From Meandrina meandrites (lineage: Eukaryota; Cnidaria; Anthozoa; Scleractinia; Meandrinidae): 64,000 nucleotides of DNA. The notes under the pieces are model-generated. The model did not search any database, was not told the origin of the DNA, and saw only the letters and a program-made list of their open reading frames with translations. Position 1 is the stretch's first letter. Every line of letters begins with the position of its first letter. Below are positions 1 to 11,623 of the stretch, one piece after another. The translations under genes and the position numbers were made by a program. The DNA lies in contig OY855907.1 in assembly GCA_963693305.1 (NCBI GenBank), positions 31,386,801-31,450,800 on the forward strand, read 5' to 3'.

Positions 1-62
1 TATCTATCAGTTTAAGAACTGGCTCGAGCTGAATATGTAAAGAGAGCATTGAACTCCAAATA

Positions 63-266
63 GAAAAATCAAAAATTAGCCGTCGTGGTTCACGTTGTCC
101 AGAATACGCAGATTTGAGCCAATTCACGTTGTTGTTTTGCAGAGAACGGCTAGGAAATGTACCAAGACTTCAAACGCACGTGCAGAGCTATTGTTCTGCT
201 CATTAAACCTTTTGTTTGGTGACGTTCTCGTTGCCGTTGCCGTCGTAGTTTGCTTAAGCTCCCTAT
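63..266. repeat. Probable dispersed repeat end
   Basis: The sequence ends in TTGCTTAAGCTCCCTA at about 250-265, preceded by a CGTTGCCGTTGCCGTCG-type stretch. The same terminal motif recurs at 40161-40175 after a similar GTTGTCCTTGTTGTCG stretch. A shared terminus in two unrelated places suggests a mobile repeat. I cannot place its other boundary. It lies in the intron upstream of the first visible MIB2-like exon. Confidence 0.4.
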
Positions 267-388
267 AGTGCAGAGTGTACGTGCAACGTGATAACTCTGT
301 CCCCCACGGTTATTGCACTTTGACTGGCCAGTTCAAGAGAAAGTCATATTTTCAGTGCTTCATCACAACACGGGTTGACTGTTTGCAG

Positions 389-3300
389 GATAACGATGGT
401 GACACTCCCCTCCATGATGCCATCTCTGGTGAGAAGCATAGCATGGTGGACATGTTATTAGATAACCCAAGGCTTACTATGACAGTTTCTAATCAAAGAG
501 GATTCAATTATCTTCAACATGCCATCCTTAAAGGAAATAAGCGGTAAGTTAGAGAATGAGAAAGAACCATAGATGTCATAGATCATGGCGAAGCTATGGT
601 CATCATGTAAATGTAAAATGAAATTGTGAAAAATATGAAACCACTAATAAAAATGACCAAGCTACAATCATTGTCAAAAGTAGATGACACATTCACTTTG
701 CATTGCAGTTTTTATGGCAAATTAACTACTGTTTTTTAAATTTCATTACACTTTCCCAAAATACCCCCCTCTCCCCCCATCCAATGTTGTATGATTGCGC
801 ATGAATGAACTGACTGGCGCCCATATAAATCTAATGAAGCACGCAGTCGTTAGTGAACAGGCTTCCTTTCGGCTTACACCTGTTCCCGTCATTAACCCAT
901 CCTCCCATGTGATAAAATCATCATTTGGAGTCAGGCACATGGTTGTGCTGCTGCCCATGTAACATTGCTTATTAGAATTTCCGGTTTCCGTAATCAATAA
1001 TTTTTACGGGATGGGGGGATTGACTACAGATTGGGAAATGACCAGATGGCAATGATGTGAAATCAGCCTTAAAAACGGCGTAAAACACATTCCACACCTC
1101 TAAGCACTATTTTGCTAAATTATGCTCTTATTACATTAGACTAACTATAATGAAAATAATAATTATTATAATAATATTAAAATATCTGTTACAGCAATAT
1201 TAGCACTAACGCTAACGGATATATATAAAAATTTAAACTAATTACAATTTTATTTATGAAAAAAAAAATACTATTAATTGCAATAAAATTCTAACCTGAG
1301 ATTTAACTTGGAATTTAAAGGGGCTTTGTCACAGATTTTAACAGATTTTTGAAAAGCCAAAATTTATATTTGTGTCGAAGGAAAACAAAACATAGTCCAT
1401 TTTTGTTAACAACTGCTATTTTGGAGCACCTAAACTGTTAACGAGCATCTTTAGCTGCAGATGGCTACGATGGAAATGGATTACAACTTGAAACTGAAGT
1501 TTAGCTAAACTTTTCAAGTTGTTGCCGCGCTCCTTAAAAAAATCGATATTTATAGCCGTAGTTTGATTTATATCCACGTATTAAGGTTATATGTTCTTTA
1601 AGATGTTCAAAGGTAATGTTTTTCATGGTTTAAGTTGCCTACCGCTAATTTCAGAACAGTTTGGACCAAAATCCTCGTGACAGAGCTCCTTTAACCCTTT
1701 CACTGCTGAATTCCCCCCCCCCCCCCCCCCCCCAACAAAAAAAAAAAAAAAAACGCCAAATTTTTGTTGTTACGATGCTAATTTTGCCCATGCCGCAAAA
1801 TTTGCTATAAAATCACTTTTTACATTGCAGCAACATTTTGATAGAGATTCCGTGTAACAGTGTACAATTTTTCACTTTGGTGCATGCGCATAAGCCAAAA
1901 TTTGAGCTTTTTAAATAGATTGTTTTGTGTTCTTCCTTACAGGGCAGTGGAAAGGATTATTGTAAAAACTGGAGATGCCTTAAATGTTGCCAAAAGTGAT
2001 GGGTTTACAACCCTTCATATTGCAGCAATCAATGATCACCGTGAAATAGCCAAACTTCTCTTGAAGCAGGTAAATCTTTTAATATTTTAGGTGATTATCT
2101 GGAAATTTCGCAAACATGATACTGAATATGTATTGATCCGCTTGCTTTCGCTTTCCGTAAAAAGAAAAGATTTTGGTAAAGCATTTTTGTTGTTCGCGAA
2201 ACTGCTTAAAACAACTGGTGAGTCGCGAGCCCCAAGATTGGCCCAAAACAAAACCAGCAATAGGTGGTTTAGGAAATAAAATGAAAAATTTAATAACACG
2301 GGAAACGTAGAAAATAATTTAAGACGATATAGCACTCACTTATATCACACTTTTCGTCCTATAGCCGGGATGTACAGTCGATGCGCTTACAACTGAAAAT
2401 CAGTCGGCACTTCATGTAGCAGCTAGTGAAGGGTACTCTGCCATGGTTGAAATCCTCCTCGATCACGGAGCGCATGTAAACGTCATGGACAATGACGGAG
2501 ATACACCATTACATATCGCCCTGGCTAAGGAGTCCTTTCTACGGACAGATTTCATGAGTGAAATGGTAAATATGCAGTGTAGAAGATTTCTGTTTCACAA
2601 CGAACCAAAGCGCGATAAATTTCATTCAGTTGTGTACATTTCTAAGCTACATGATAGCCATTTTCATTTAGTTTTTTTGCACCGGCTCATTGTTGAGCCA
2701 ACTTTTTTTCGTCCATAGCACGAAGGGAGTACATCATAAGTACAGTCACGCCGACGCGTCGGTAGTGCGTCGACGGCCGACGCGTCGGTAGTATGTCAGC
2801 CGACACGTCGGTGACGCGTTGGTGGCGTGTCGGCCGACACACCACCGACGCGCGTTTTTTTATTTTTATTTTTATTTATGGATTCGTACAAGTACAGGTG
2901 CTTAACAATAGGACATAACTCCCCTACTTGGTTAACACACCCACACCCAGCCCCCTAAAAAATATCCCGAAAAAACCCTTCTCTGACCCGACTAAACTAC
3001 AAATCAAATAATCTAAATAACACAAATACAATCTAAACTATACTAATCAACTTAACAAGTACAGACAAAGAAAATATTAACATGGCGACATTTAGGACAA
3101 ATTAATTTAAAAGAACGAAAATTGTCACCATCAAAAACCTTTAAAAGTCTAGTAAAATAATTTGGATCGGATTCTTTATCTTACCCCTAAATGTAGTAGT
3201 ACGTTACTGACAGTGGTTTTTAATTGAGTGTCGAAAAGTCAAAACAAAGTAATCACTCTGACCAATCACAAAGAGTACAAACAATCCAGTGAGCCAATCC

Positions 3301-4917
3301 GGGGAGGGGGAAGGAGGGGGCACTCCCATATATGAGCTATATAGGTATGTGCCATTGTGAAGGGTATGGTTTTCAAGCAGTTTAGTCTGGAATAGGGTAT
3401 CATTTGCCGGGAAACTGATCAGCGGTATGAAGAATTAAGTCCAGAATAAAAATAAAAACTCGGAAGAGTAAGAGGCTTAAAAACGCCTAAACGTAAATAT
3501 AATCATCGCGACGACGTTGTTGACAGATGGTTATCCGTTTAGAACACATATAGTGGTACAGTTCTAAAAAGAGCAAGTCTGGGATAGGGCAGGAGTTTTT
3601 GGTATCTAGTCTAGTATATAGGGTTACAAAATCAGCTGAACGTGGTCTGGTATAGGATAAGGGTTTCAGAGTCCCAGCGGCACACCCCAATCCAAAAAAT
3701 ATACAGAGTACCCCACCCCAAGGAGCCAATCTCTAAAAACGCTTTTTAAACCAATCACAAAAACCAAACCCAAACCAAATACAAATGCGAATTACTTTCG
3801 ACACTCAAAACTGTTCTGCATGTATGCTAGGGGTATAGCAATAGAGCGTTTTCACTCACGTGACCAGCGGCCATATTGGTTTGCTAAAACAAAAGACGAT
3901 TTTGCATAAAAATAGAGTTTAATTCCCGGAGGAATGGCTTGGTACACCAATATGGCCGCGGATTCCTTGTTTTGGAACACCAATATGGCTGCCGTGACGT
4001 CATATGAAAACGCTCTATAGTGTAGTTGCTCTAAACACGAAAATTTCACTTCCTGTTTCAGCCTGCTCTTCAGTTGCTGTTACGTGTACGTGGAGAGAGT
4101 CGTTCCTACGCTGCTGTTTCTCGATGCTTGCTAAGTTATGGCGCTGATGTACGCAAGTCAAATGAAAAAGGCGAAACACCACTTGACAGATGTCGGGGGT
4201 CTGACGTTGAACGTCTTATTCGGGAGATCGCAACTTTTGGCGGGTAATGAAAACAACATTGTCTTTTAATAGTGTGGTATGCCGCTTCTAAATGTCTTCT
4301 TGCAACGTGTATTACGTTCAGTCAAGGTTTTAATGGATTTTGTAATATTGCAGGACTTCACAGAATAGGAAAGTTCCAAGTTTTGGAGGTACAAACCGGC
4401 CCCAAATCAAAGAACAATCGACCGATGTTCCGTCTGTGCCTAACCCAGCTACGAAAGAAGAAGGATCACAAACAGTCGCTGAGGATCAAACAACAAGTAC
4501 AAGCGAAGCCGATGTTGGGCAAGAGGATGTTAGTGATGTAAGTGAAGACGACGGCAACATCAGCCACCAAGATGAACCTATGCCAGTGTCTGACGAGCTG
4601 GAAAATCAGGAAGAGACAGAAGAAGAACAAGATGTAGCTGTGTCTAGGGACGAGAACCTCGTAGAAAATTCTGTTGAAAGGGAAAGTTCGTACCAGGTAA
4701 GATGGAAAAGGAAGGACTGAAATGGCAAAATACACAACACTGTTAAAAACATATTTTTACCCTATCAGAACGTGCACAGAAACCAATCTGTGGCAAAGCT
4801 AAGCTAAGAACATATTTGTGGATTTCAAAATGTTGAGGGTTTTTTTTCGCAGATATCGTCACCCCTCTCCACACGTAAAAGGAATAGAGAGTTATAATAA
4901 ATAAATAAATAAACAAA

Positions 4918-4948
<31 letters not shown>

Positions 4949-7454
4949 CCATTCGAATATATCCTTGAGGGAGAGGGAAGGATAGTTCATTTATTTAAGT
5001 TAACCCTTTGTGACTTGCAATCTTTGTAAAAGAAACTGTCATTATCGTTGTGCAGCGGAATGTATTTGATGTAAATTGAAAGTTTAGATTCACTGAAGAT
5101 TAAATTACTACGTTTTTTTAACAAAGGAGAATATCGTCCTGGAAGTTACTAATCAAGTGGAGGAGGAACCTACAGACACAGAATTCTCAAACGACAGCAC
5201 GATTGCATCTGCTGTGAATAATGCTGACCCAGCAAATGACGACAGCGAATGTACAGCTCTGGAAGCAAGATCTGAAGGCAACGAGGAAACTAAGGATCAA
5301 GAAACAGAGAAAATGGAAGAAGAAAATCCACCAGCATGTGATGAGCAAGGACCAAAATGTCAGATATGTGAAGAGAACGAGGCTGTTGTTGCATTTAAAC
5401 CCTGTGGACACACTGTAGTTTGCACAGGTAGCCCTTCGTTATCGTTATTTTGATTTTTTTTTATTTGAAATATGGTCTTGTTTGCTTCTTTTTTTATCTA
5501 AATCACTAAATATTACGTCAATTTGGTAACTCTGCAGAATGTGCGTCTCGATTAAAGCGATGTTTGGAATGTAAAACTACTATCACTGGGAAAGGAACCC
5601 GAGGTAATTTATACAATTGTAGTTTCATAAACTTTAGGAAAGATATACTTGAAAAATAGCATTCAAAGCGTTCTCTGATTGGTTAGCTCTTTTAAAAATA
5701 GCATTCAAAGCGTTCTCTCGTGCATTCAAGCGCTGTTAAAGCCTTTGTGGCTTTCTTAGAATACCTTTTTTCTTAAATTCTCGGATATCTCCAATTCACT
5801 AAGTATGAAGTATTAGTTGTCTCCCGCCCTCAGACTAGACGACCTACATTCCAGGGTACAATTCACTTACATTTGGATCTTTGTCGTGTGGTCATGTCTT
5901 CAATTTACCATGCTTACTGTTGAGAGTTGTCGTGATCAACGACAAATCATCCGTCCCCTGTAAGCATTTGTGCTAGACTGAGAACAGGCTCACACTGGTG
6001 GAAACAAACGAGCAAAGAACGGTGAGCGAAGCGAGTTGAACGCTACTAGTGTGACCACACTCGGCTCGCTTCGCTTGCTGAATTCTTTTTCACCCTGAAC
6101 CCTTCTTCTATTTATAACCACACTGAGGAGATTGTTCGAGGGCTAGACAATGCAACACCTTTAGCGTTGCAATATAGGTCTCAGGGGCGTAGCTAAGATT
6201 TTCGAAAGGGGAGGGGGGGGGGGTCGGGTCACACTGTGTCACCACGCTACTTACATGGTCTACTGCAGATGTTCGGTTCTGAAAATAGAGTATGAAACTA
6301 CCTAGCACTAAAAAAGATTAGAATATAGCCGCTGTATACACGCAATGGAATTCTAGCGGGCATTATTTTTTTATAGAACATAGCTAAAAACTATAGAAGC
6401 CCGGTACCCCGGATGCAACTTTTGCTGCGTTACGAATTCAAAAACATGGCGGCAACAATCTTTTAAAGTTGTCATTTTATTTCCTCAATTATGGCCGCTA
6501 AAAACAGTTCACCTGAATAAGAATTACGTTTCGGTGACTGGGAAGATGAAGACGTGGACGAGTTGTTGAGCAGTGAGTGCCAGGAAGGCGGCCGCTTTGA
6601 AAACTTGCAAGACACTGATTTAAACAAAATTGTTACGGAATCGTACTCTAAGTGCACAAAAGCAAACACAAAACGGGCTACAAAGGTTTTTCAAGGTAAG
6701 TACAGCGATATAGAAATTCACTTTCGACTGCAAAACACCATTAAAATGGATTTGATTGCTGTCGTTAGGTTTCTTGGCGTAGTGTTTGTTCATTCAGATC
6801 AGCACGCGGGCGCAAGTGTTTTTTTTCTTAATTATTTGCATTTCTATGCTATATTCTAAACCCACTAGAAGATGGTTTTCCTATGTCCTATAAGAAAATA
6901 ATGCACTTTTGAGGTCTAGAAAAGCGGCTGAATGCCCTCGCCTAACGGCTCGGGCATCCACTAGCAGCTTTTCTAGACCTCAAGCGTGCATTATTTTCTT
7001 ATAGAACATGGAAAACCATCTTCTAGTAGGTGGCATGATTCTTCGGATTCGCGCTTTTTCACTTCTATGAATTATAAGGTTTGTATGTTGTTTACTTGAA
7101 ACAATTATCTCCCTTGGCTACGCCCCTGGGTCAATTCAGGTTTCCATTTGTGTAAAATAATTTTAAAAACAGTTTTCTTATTCAACTTATTAGCAGAAGC
7201 TAACAGACGCCTTTAATTCTTCAGATGGCACACCGATAATCGGAATGAACAACAAGTCTCTGGTAGCGAAATACCAGAAACTAGAAGGAAAGCTGAGGAA
7301 GCTGGAGGAATCAACTGTATGCTGCATTTGTGTTGAACGGAAAAAGAACATCATTTTCCTCTGTGGTCATGGCACGTGTCACAGCTGTGCTGAGCAGCTC
7401 AAAGTCTGTCATATTTGCCAGAAACCAATCGAAATGAAAATTACAATATTTTAG
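389..7454 (+). CDS. MIB2: MIB2-like E3 ubiquitin ligase, 3' part (ankyrin repeats, acidic linker, two RINGs)
   Basis: This is the 3' portion of a mind bomb-type RING E3 ubiquitin ligase. In the family these enzymes ubiquitinate Notch ligands in the signal-sending cell. Eight exons can be read with consistent GT-AG junctions and phases: 389-543, 1943-2069, 2365-2565, 4062-4243, 4354-4696, 5127-5427, 5538-5603 and 7225-7454 (stop TAG). The first four encode ankyrin repeats (for example [52 protein letters not shown]). The next two encode a long Glu/Asp-rich linker. RING 1 is split over exons 6 and 7 (CQIC, CGHTVVC, CLEC). The last exon has a short coiled-coil-like stretch and RING 2 ([17 protein letters not shown]), ending in ITIF six residues after the QKPI motif. 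Human MIB2 also has two terminal RINGs and a similar C-terminus, whereas MIB1 has three. The N-terminal MIB/HERC2 and ZZ domains would lie upstream of base 1. The family is confident; direct orthology is inferred. Confidence 0.9.
544..1316. other. MIB2-like intron, first part; no feature seen
   Basis: This stretch is AT-rich intronic sequence between the exon ending at 543 and the MITE at 1317. No ORF with family features and no clear repeat boundary is visible. Confidence 0.5.
1317..1692. mobile_element. MITE with AAAGGGGCTTTGTCAC-type terminal inverted repeats
   Basis: The element begins AAAGGGGCTTTGTCAC and ends GTGACAGAGCTCCTTT, which are imperfect inverted repeats of about 16 bp. A second copy of the same family and length lies at 58290-58668, sharing internal blocks such as TTTAGCTGCAGATGGCTACG. 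It is non-coding and non-autonomous, and sits in a MIB2-like intron. Confidence 0.8.
1713..1753. repeat. Poly-C followed by poly-A tract
   Basis: About 21 consecutive C run into an A-rich tract ending near 1753. This is a simple low-complexity sequence whose length is liable to sequencing error. Confidence 0.9.
2749..2856. repeat. GC-rich cluster of CCGACGCGTCGG palindromes
   Basis: The self-complementary motif CCGACGCGTCGG and variants (CCGACACGTCGG, GTCGGCCGAC, ACCGACGCG) recur several times within about 105 bp, separated by TAGTGCGT-like or TAGTATGT-like spacers. The block is sharply CpG-rich in otherwise AT-rich intron sequence and could fold into multiple hairpins. It could be the subterminal repeat region of a DNA transposon. 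Confidence 0.6.
3205..3810. mobile_element. MITE with GAGTGTCGAAA termini, carrying a nested repeat
   Basis: The inverted termini are GAGTGTCGAAAAGT near 3221 and ACTTTCGACACTC near 3795. Just inside them are AT-rich blocks with CCAATCAC motifs on both sides, as in a widespread anthozoan MITE type. The central part, about 3310-3730, begins with GGGGGCACTCCCATATATGAGC. It looks like a different repeat inserted into the first. There is no coding potential of note. Confidence 0.55.
3843..4018. mobile_element. 176-bp MITE with AGAGCGTTTTCA termini
   Basis: It starts AGAGCGTTTTCA and ends TGAAAACGCTCT. Subterminal blocks (GGCCATATTGG on the left, CCAATATGGCTGCC on the right) are also inverted, as are the CACGTGAC and GTGACGTCAT motifs. 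It ends only 43 bp before the acceptor of the MIB2-like exon at 4062. Confidence 0.8.
4894..4948. repeat. (AAAT)n microsatellite
   Basis: A tetranucleotide AAAT run, interrupted once by AAAC, lies in the intron between exons 4354-4696 and 5127-5427. Confidence 0.95.
5604..6181. repeat. Intron stretch with a 26-bp direct repeat and inverted blocks
   Basis: AAAAATAGCATTCAAAGCG occurs twice about 45 bp apart near 5650 and 5695. Around 5985-6085 there are inverted blocks GAGCGAAGCGAG and CTCGCTTCGCTTG with CACACTGGTGGA and TAGTGTGACCA-type outer ends, suggesting a small degenerate MITE. Confidence 0.45.
6182..7128. mobile_element. hAT-like MITE (CAGGGGCGTAGCTAAG termini), interrupted
   Basis: The left end is CAGGGGCGTAGCTAAG and the right end is CTTGGCTACGCCCCTG, a good inverted pair of the CAGGGGCGTAGC type common in hAT-derived MITEs. 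The element is split by the 714-bp element at 6317-7030. A related internal fragment, including CTACTGCAGATGTTCGG-like sequence, recurs at about 56210-56350 without the insertion. Confidence 0.7.
6317..7030 (+). mobile_element. Repeat element carrying a recombinase-like exon, copy 1
   Basis: This 714-bp unit shares its ends and most of its sequence with 10780-11470, from ATTAGAATATAGCCG to CTTCTAGTAGG. It contains a frame from ATG at 6491, broken by a TAA nine codons later. A region then reads [17 protein letters not shown] and later [11 protein letters not shown], followed by a canonical donor GTAAGT at about 6694. The Asn-Thr-Lys-Arg-Ala-Thr motif resembles the start of KIAA1958/ZMYM-type (Crypton-like) tyrosine recombinase proteins; this is recognition from memory and weak. 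The last ~170 bp (6862-7030) form a long palindrome. It sits inside the hAT-like MITE, in the last MIB2-like intron. Confidence 0.6.
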
Positions 7455-10007
7455 CTTACCGTAATAACATCTTAAGGGTGCTTCGCGTATTACCTATGTA
7501 ATGTATGACAGAAGGTGAATTATCATTCGTTAATATTAATAATAAGGAAACTTTCTTTTCTCCGTAATATTTAAATGTTTTTCCAAGGATTAAATTAAGT
7601 GTATGATTCTATAACAAGTAAGAAAAGGAGAAGAAATTGACCCTTTCCTGCCAACGGTAGCCTGGTACAGAATAGCACCTTAATGGAAGGCAAATTACTC
7701 TCTTGGAGATCCAAAACAAAGAAAAGTCAAGCTTGAAGACGCTTTGTTTTGGATGCCCCAGCTCGTAGCTAGCTCTCCAGCAAGGCGTTATTTTTTACGT
7801 GACCGTTAGTTGCACAGGATCCATTGTTAAAGTTAAGTTACGAACCATAAATAACCGTTATCGTCTTTGTTTTTGCAACTTGACCGCGGTTGATAATAAA
7901 ACACTCCACGTTTCGAAAATCCATGATTGGCTATAGACGGAGTTTGGCATCGCGAAGAAGACCGCATGCGGAAAAATATGACTGCTGCCCGACTGAACAA
8001 CCCGGTCGCGTTTGCTTTTATTGCAGTATCGATACAGTGCACTGTACTTTAAAAACGTTAGCTGGTAATATCGCTTAATCATTTTGATATTTGCTTGTGT
8101 TTTAGTGACCAGATTTAATTGGCAAGAGAAAAATTCTATTAAAACCCCCATATTATTAACGACTTTGCTACATCTTGCTTTTGACATTTTTGCTAAATAT
8201 AAACCGGCGTCTTAAGCTGAGAACTACTAATTTTTGTTTAGTAGGAAAATGTAGGAAATGCACTAGACAAATTAATGTCACAATTTTAATTTCATCGACT
8301 GAGTCTCTCAATTTGTAGGTTTTGGGTCCTTCGCTTACAAAGGATGTCCCTGCTCACATGTAGATTTTTTTTCCTGAATTGCATATTCGAATCGTGATAA
8401 AACAAGAAAACATTTTTAAAATAAGGTCTTGCAAAAACTTATGAGGCAATTAATTTTCTAAATCTTAGAAGCCTTGGGCTGCATGATCAAAACTCTCTCA
8501 CACTCCATTGGATTGTTATAGCACATTGAATTTACATTAAATATAAATCTGAAACTTATAGCTTCTTTACTCTGTAAGCAAGCATCACGCGGATTAAATC
8601 CTTTTAATACCTGGACTCGTTTTACATATATAAAACAATACAGGTGTTGTCTTTTAAAAGTGTTCTGCTCCAAAGTGTTTCTTTGTTGATCGCAATGTTT
8701 GGTTCAGATGGGGGCTGTTCAGGAAAAATTGTCCTTATAAGCATATAGCGCCTGAATATGAAAGCAAGTGTTTTATGTGTGTCTCATAATTAAGCAAGAG
8801 CAAGCCTTTAGCTAATTACTGATGTTATAACTCCCTACCAAGCTTCATTTGAATAAACTTGTCCTTTACATTTTGTTAATGGTCCTTTTAACTGCCTTAT
8901 TATTGCATAAAACGTTCGCGAGTACGTAATTTTGCGATTTTGAAATTAAAAACTAACTAGAAAACTAATAACCGACATGTTTATATTTTCATAGAAAATT
9001 TGCTGAATATAAGTTCTTTTTTTTTCCTTTGGTTTTAATCACTTGTCCACCGGCTATGACAAAAATAAGAACAAGTAGAAGAGAACGGGGTCTAGTCGTT
9101 TTTGTTTTTTGTTTTTTTTTGTATGGTTTAAGCTTCTTTTAAAAGTAGACTAACAAATACTTCAAACGTAGCGAAGACAGCAGCTGAACTCAACTTTTAT
9201 TTATGGTGTGGTATATGATTACCTTTCAACGCGCTGCGAAGCACTCATTCACACCTTAAAAATATATGACAGCTTATTGCGCACGTAAGATGCATGATTC
9301 ACACGGGAACATAGCATTATTTTTTTAAATAAGTTAAAAATGTGCAGCTAAAACACAGATTAGCTCTGGGAAAGCAGCCACTTTCTTCATCTGTCGTTTA
9401 CTCTGAATGCCACTTCATGGTCACGCCTATAATTATTTTCTTTTACAAGTAGGTGTGATATTCTGGTGAAAAAAAAACTAATCAAAAAAGTTGGCGGTGA
9501 TTGTTTTTAGTGTTCCAAAAAAAATCGCAGGCAGAGAAGCCGGTAAAGCGATACACTTGCAACTCGGTAACTTACTTCTGCAGACTACATAAACGAATAA
9601 TCTATTGGTCCAAACACAAAATAAACCACAAAATAGGACTGTACATCATTTGAACGTTTATTGTATCGCTGAATATATCTGCTCTCGCCCAACAAGCTCA
9701 CATAGTGATCACAAAACAATTTAAATCCTAACAAGTATTATGTTGTGTTGAGCACTGAAAATATAACAGTGAATAAAATGAAATTATCCCGGCAACTATT
9801 TTGACTTTCAACTCGTAGTTGTCTGGAGTCCACTTATTTCTGTGTATAACTTATTGAGATTTGCATAGAAATCGTAAGCTTCCGTATATTATATTTCTTG
9901 GCAGCTATTTTTGTGTATTTGTGGAGTCTTTCTGTAAACAAAATGCAAGAGATGTCTTTTGTTTCATATATTTGAACTGCGGGATAAAAATTGGCTCATG
10001 AACGCAT
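7455..10007. other. Intergenic, no gene seen
   Basis: This AT-rich interval lies downstream of the MIB2-like stop. Short open frames at 7833-8187 overlap on both strands and show no domain, splice logic or homologue in the window. AATAAA-like sequences after 7560 may serve the MIB2-like transcript but are not distinctive. No repeat with clear termini was recognised. Confidence 0.5.
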
Positions 10008-10140
10008 CGCAGTTATGTAGACTGAGCAGTAGAGAAAAGAAAGCCTGAAAATATTCAGGCTTGAACGTTCAAGCTTGATTTTTTTTAAGCTTTCTTTTTC
10101 TCAACTAGCTGCGAGTACATAACTGTGACGTTTTAAATGT
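10008..10140. repeat. Small foldback with internal hairpin
   Basis: An outer CGCAGTTATGTAGACTGAG pairs imperfectly with GCGAGTACATAACTG. Near 10050-10070 there is an inner hairpin, AAGCCTGAAAATATTCAGGC. Its structure is typical of a dispersed non-autonomous repeat. Confidence 0.6.
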
Positions 10141-10779
10141 CTTTTTTAGCGGGAAAAATGTCTCTGTTTACTTTTTCCTAATTAAACTGAATGAGTTATT
10201 GAAAATAAGGCATTAAGACAGAAATAGTTTATTTACGCACGAAGAGCTCAAGAGCCGTACGTCGTTAAAACGCTCTCGCGAAATAATAAAAGGTCTAAAG
10301 TTAAAAAAAGAAGTTTAAAAGGTGAATAATTTATATAAATCATAATTTATATGTCTGAAGTTTTCAAAACGTGAGTAACGCTATTTTCAATGTTTGAAGC
10401 AAAAATCGCCGTAAACGCTTTTTTCGGCAAAATCTTGAAAGAAGACGATATAAAAACTTAAAGGAATGTCAGGTTTTTTTTTCTCTCTATCTTCTTCTTT
10501 AACTTCTTATCCCTCTCGCGCTGTTTATCATTTCTTTTTTTGGTTTCTCGTTCCTGTTTTAAGCCTAATCAGACGTCAAGGTACACGGTCAAAGAAACCA
10601 AGGTGACTTTTCTTTGACCTCGTTCATGATAACTCCAGGTATTTATAATAAATCAAACCATCGCGGTACATGGAGAGTTTGAACAAAATTTATATATCAA
10701 GGCTTAAAAAAATACTAAAAACGTGGTATTTTTCGAAAGGCAACCCAGCAATTTTTTTCGGTGAAAGATTTCATACACC
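10141..10779. other. Intergenic, no gene seen
   Basis: AT-rich sequence with T-rich runs. No supported coding or repeat feature was recognised. Confidence 0.4.
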
Positions 10780-11470
10780 ATTAGAATATAGCCGAGGTAT
10801 ACACGCAATGGAATTCTAGCGGGCATTATTTTTTTATAGAACATAGCTAAAAACTATAGAAGCCCGGTACCCCGGATGCAACTTTTGCTGCGTTACGAAT
10901 TCAAAAACATGGCGGCAACAATCTTTTAAAGTTGTGATTTTATTTCCTTAATTATGGACGCTAAAAACAGTTCACCTGAATTAAGTTTCGGTGACTGGGA
11001 AGATGAAGACGTTGACGAGTTGTTGAGCAGTGAGTGCCGCTTTGCAAACTTGCAAGACACTGATTTAAACAAAATTGTTACGGAATCGTACTCTAAGAGC
11101 TCAAAAGCAAAGGGCTGCAAAGGTTTTTCAAGGTAAGTATAGCGATATAGAAATTCACTTTCGACTGCAAAACACCATTAAAATGGATTTGATTGCTGTC
11201 GTCAGATTTCTTGGCGTAGTGTTTGTTCATTCAGATCAGCACGCGCGCGCCAAAGTGTTTTTTTTTTTAATTATTTGCATTTCTATGCTATATTCTAAAC
11301 CCACTAGAAGATGGTTTTCCTATGTCCTATAAGAAAATAATGCACTTTTGAGGTCTAGAAAAGCAGCTGAATGCCCTCGCCTAACGGCTCGGGCATCCAC
11401 TAGCAGCTTTTCTAGACCTCAAGCGTGCATTATTTTCTTATAGAACATGGAAAACCATCTTCTAGTAGGT
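10780..11470 (+). mobile_element. Repeat element carrying a recombinase-like exon, copy 2
   Basis: This second copy of the 6317-7030 unit is about 691 bp. The frame from ATG at 10954 is open through [17 protein letters not shown] and [14 protein letters not shown]. It then differs from copy 1 by small indels, so the [12 protein letters not shown] region reads out of frame here. The splice-donor-like AAGGTAAGTATAGCG is retained at about 11130, and the 3' palindrome spans about 11301-11470. Each copy is therefore damaged in a different place, as expected for non-autonomous repeats descended from an intact exon. Confidence 0.6.
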
Positions 11471-11490
11471 AAATAGAAGAGAAAAATAGT

Positions 11491-11623
11491 ATCAGTTTAT
11501 GTTTCTGGGAAAGTGCCCACCTACCCCTCCCTAAACCTAACATTTTGCCCAAAGCGAGAAGTAAGTGTCAATGTTAGATTTGGGGAGGGGTAGGTGGGCA
11601 GTTTCCCAGAAACATAAACTGAT
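11491..11623. mobile_element. 133-bp foldback MITE
   Basis: It starts ATCAGTTTATGTTTCTGGGA and ends with its inverse, TCCCAGAAACATAAACTGAT. The inversion continues inward through GCCCACCTACCCCTCC and GGAGGGGTAGGTGGGC, giving arms of roughly 42 bp. It begins 20 bp after the second recombinase-exon element. Confidence 0.85.

Noticed and set aside
3487..3729. Minus-strand 80-codon frame
   Set aside because: It lies inside a dispersed non-coding repeat nested in a MITE.
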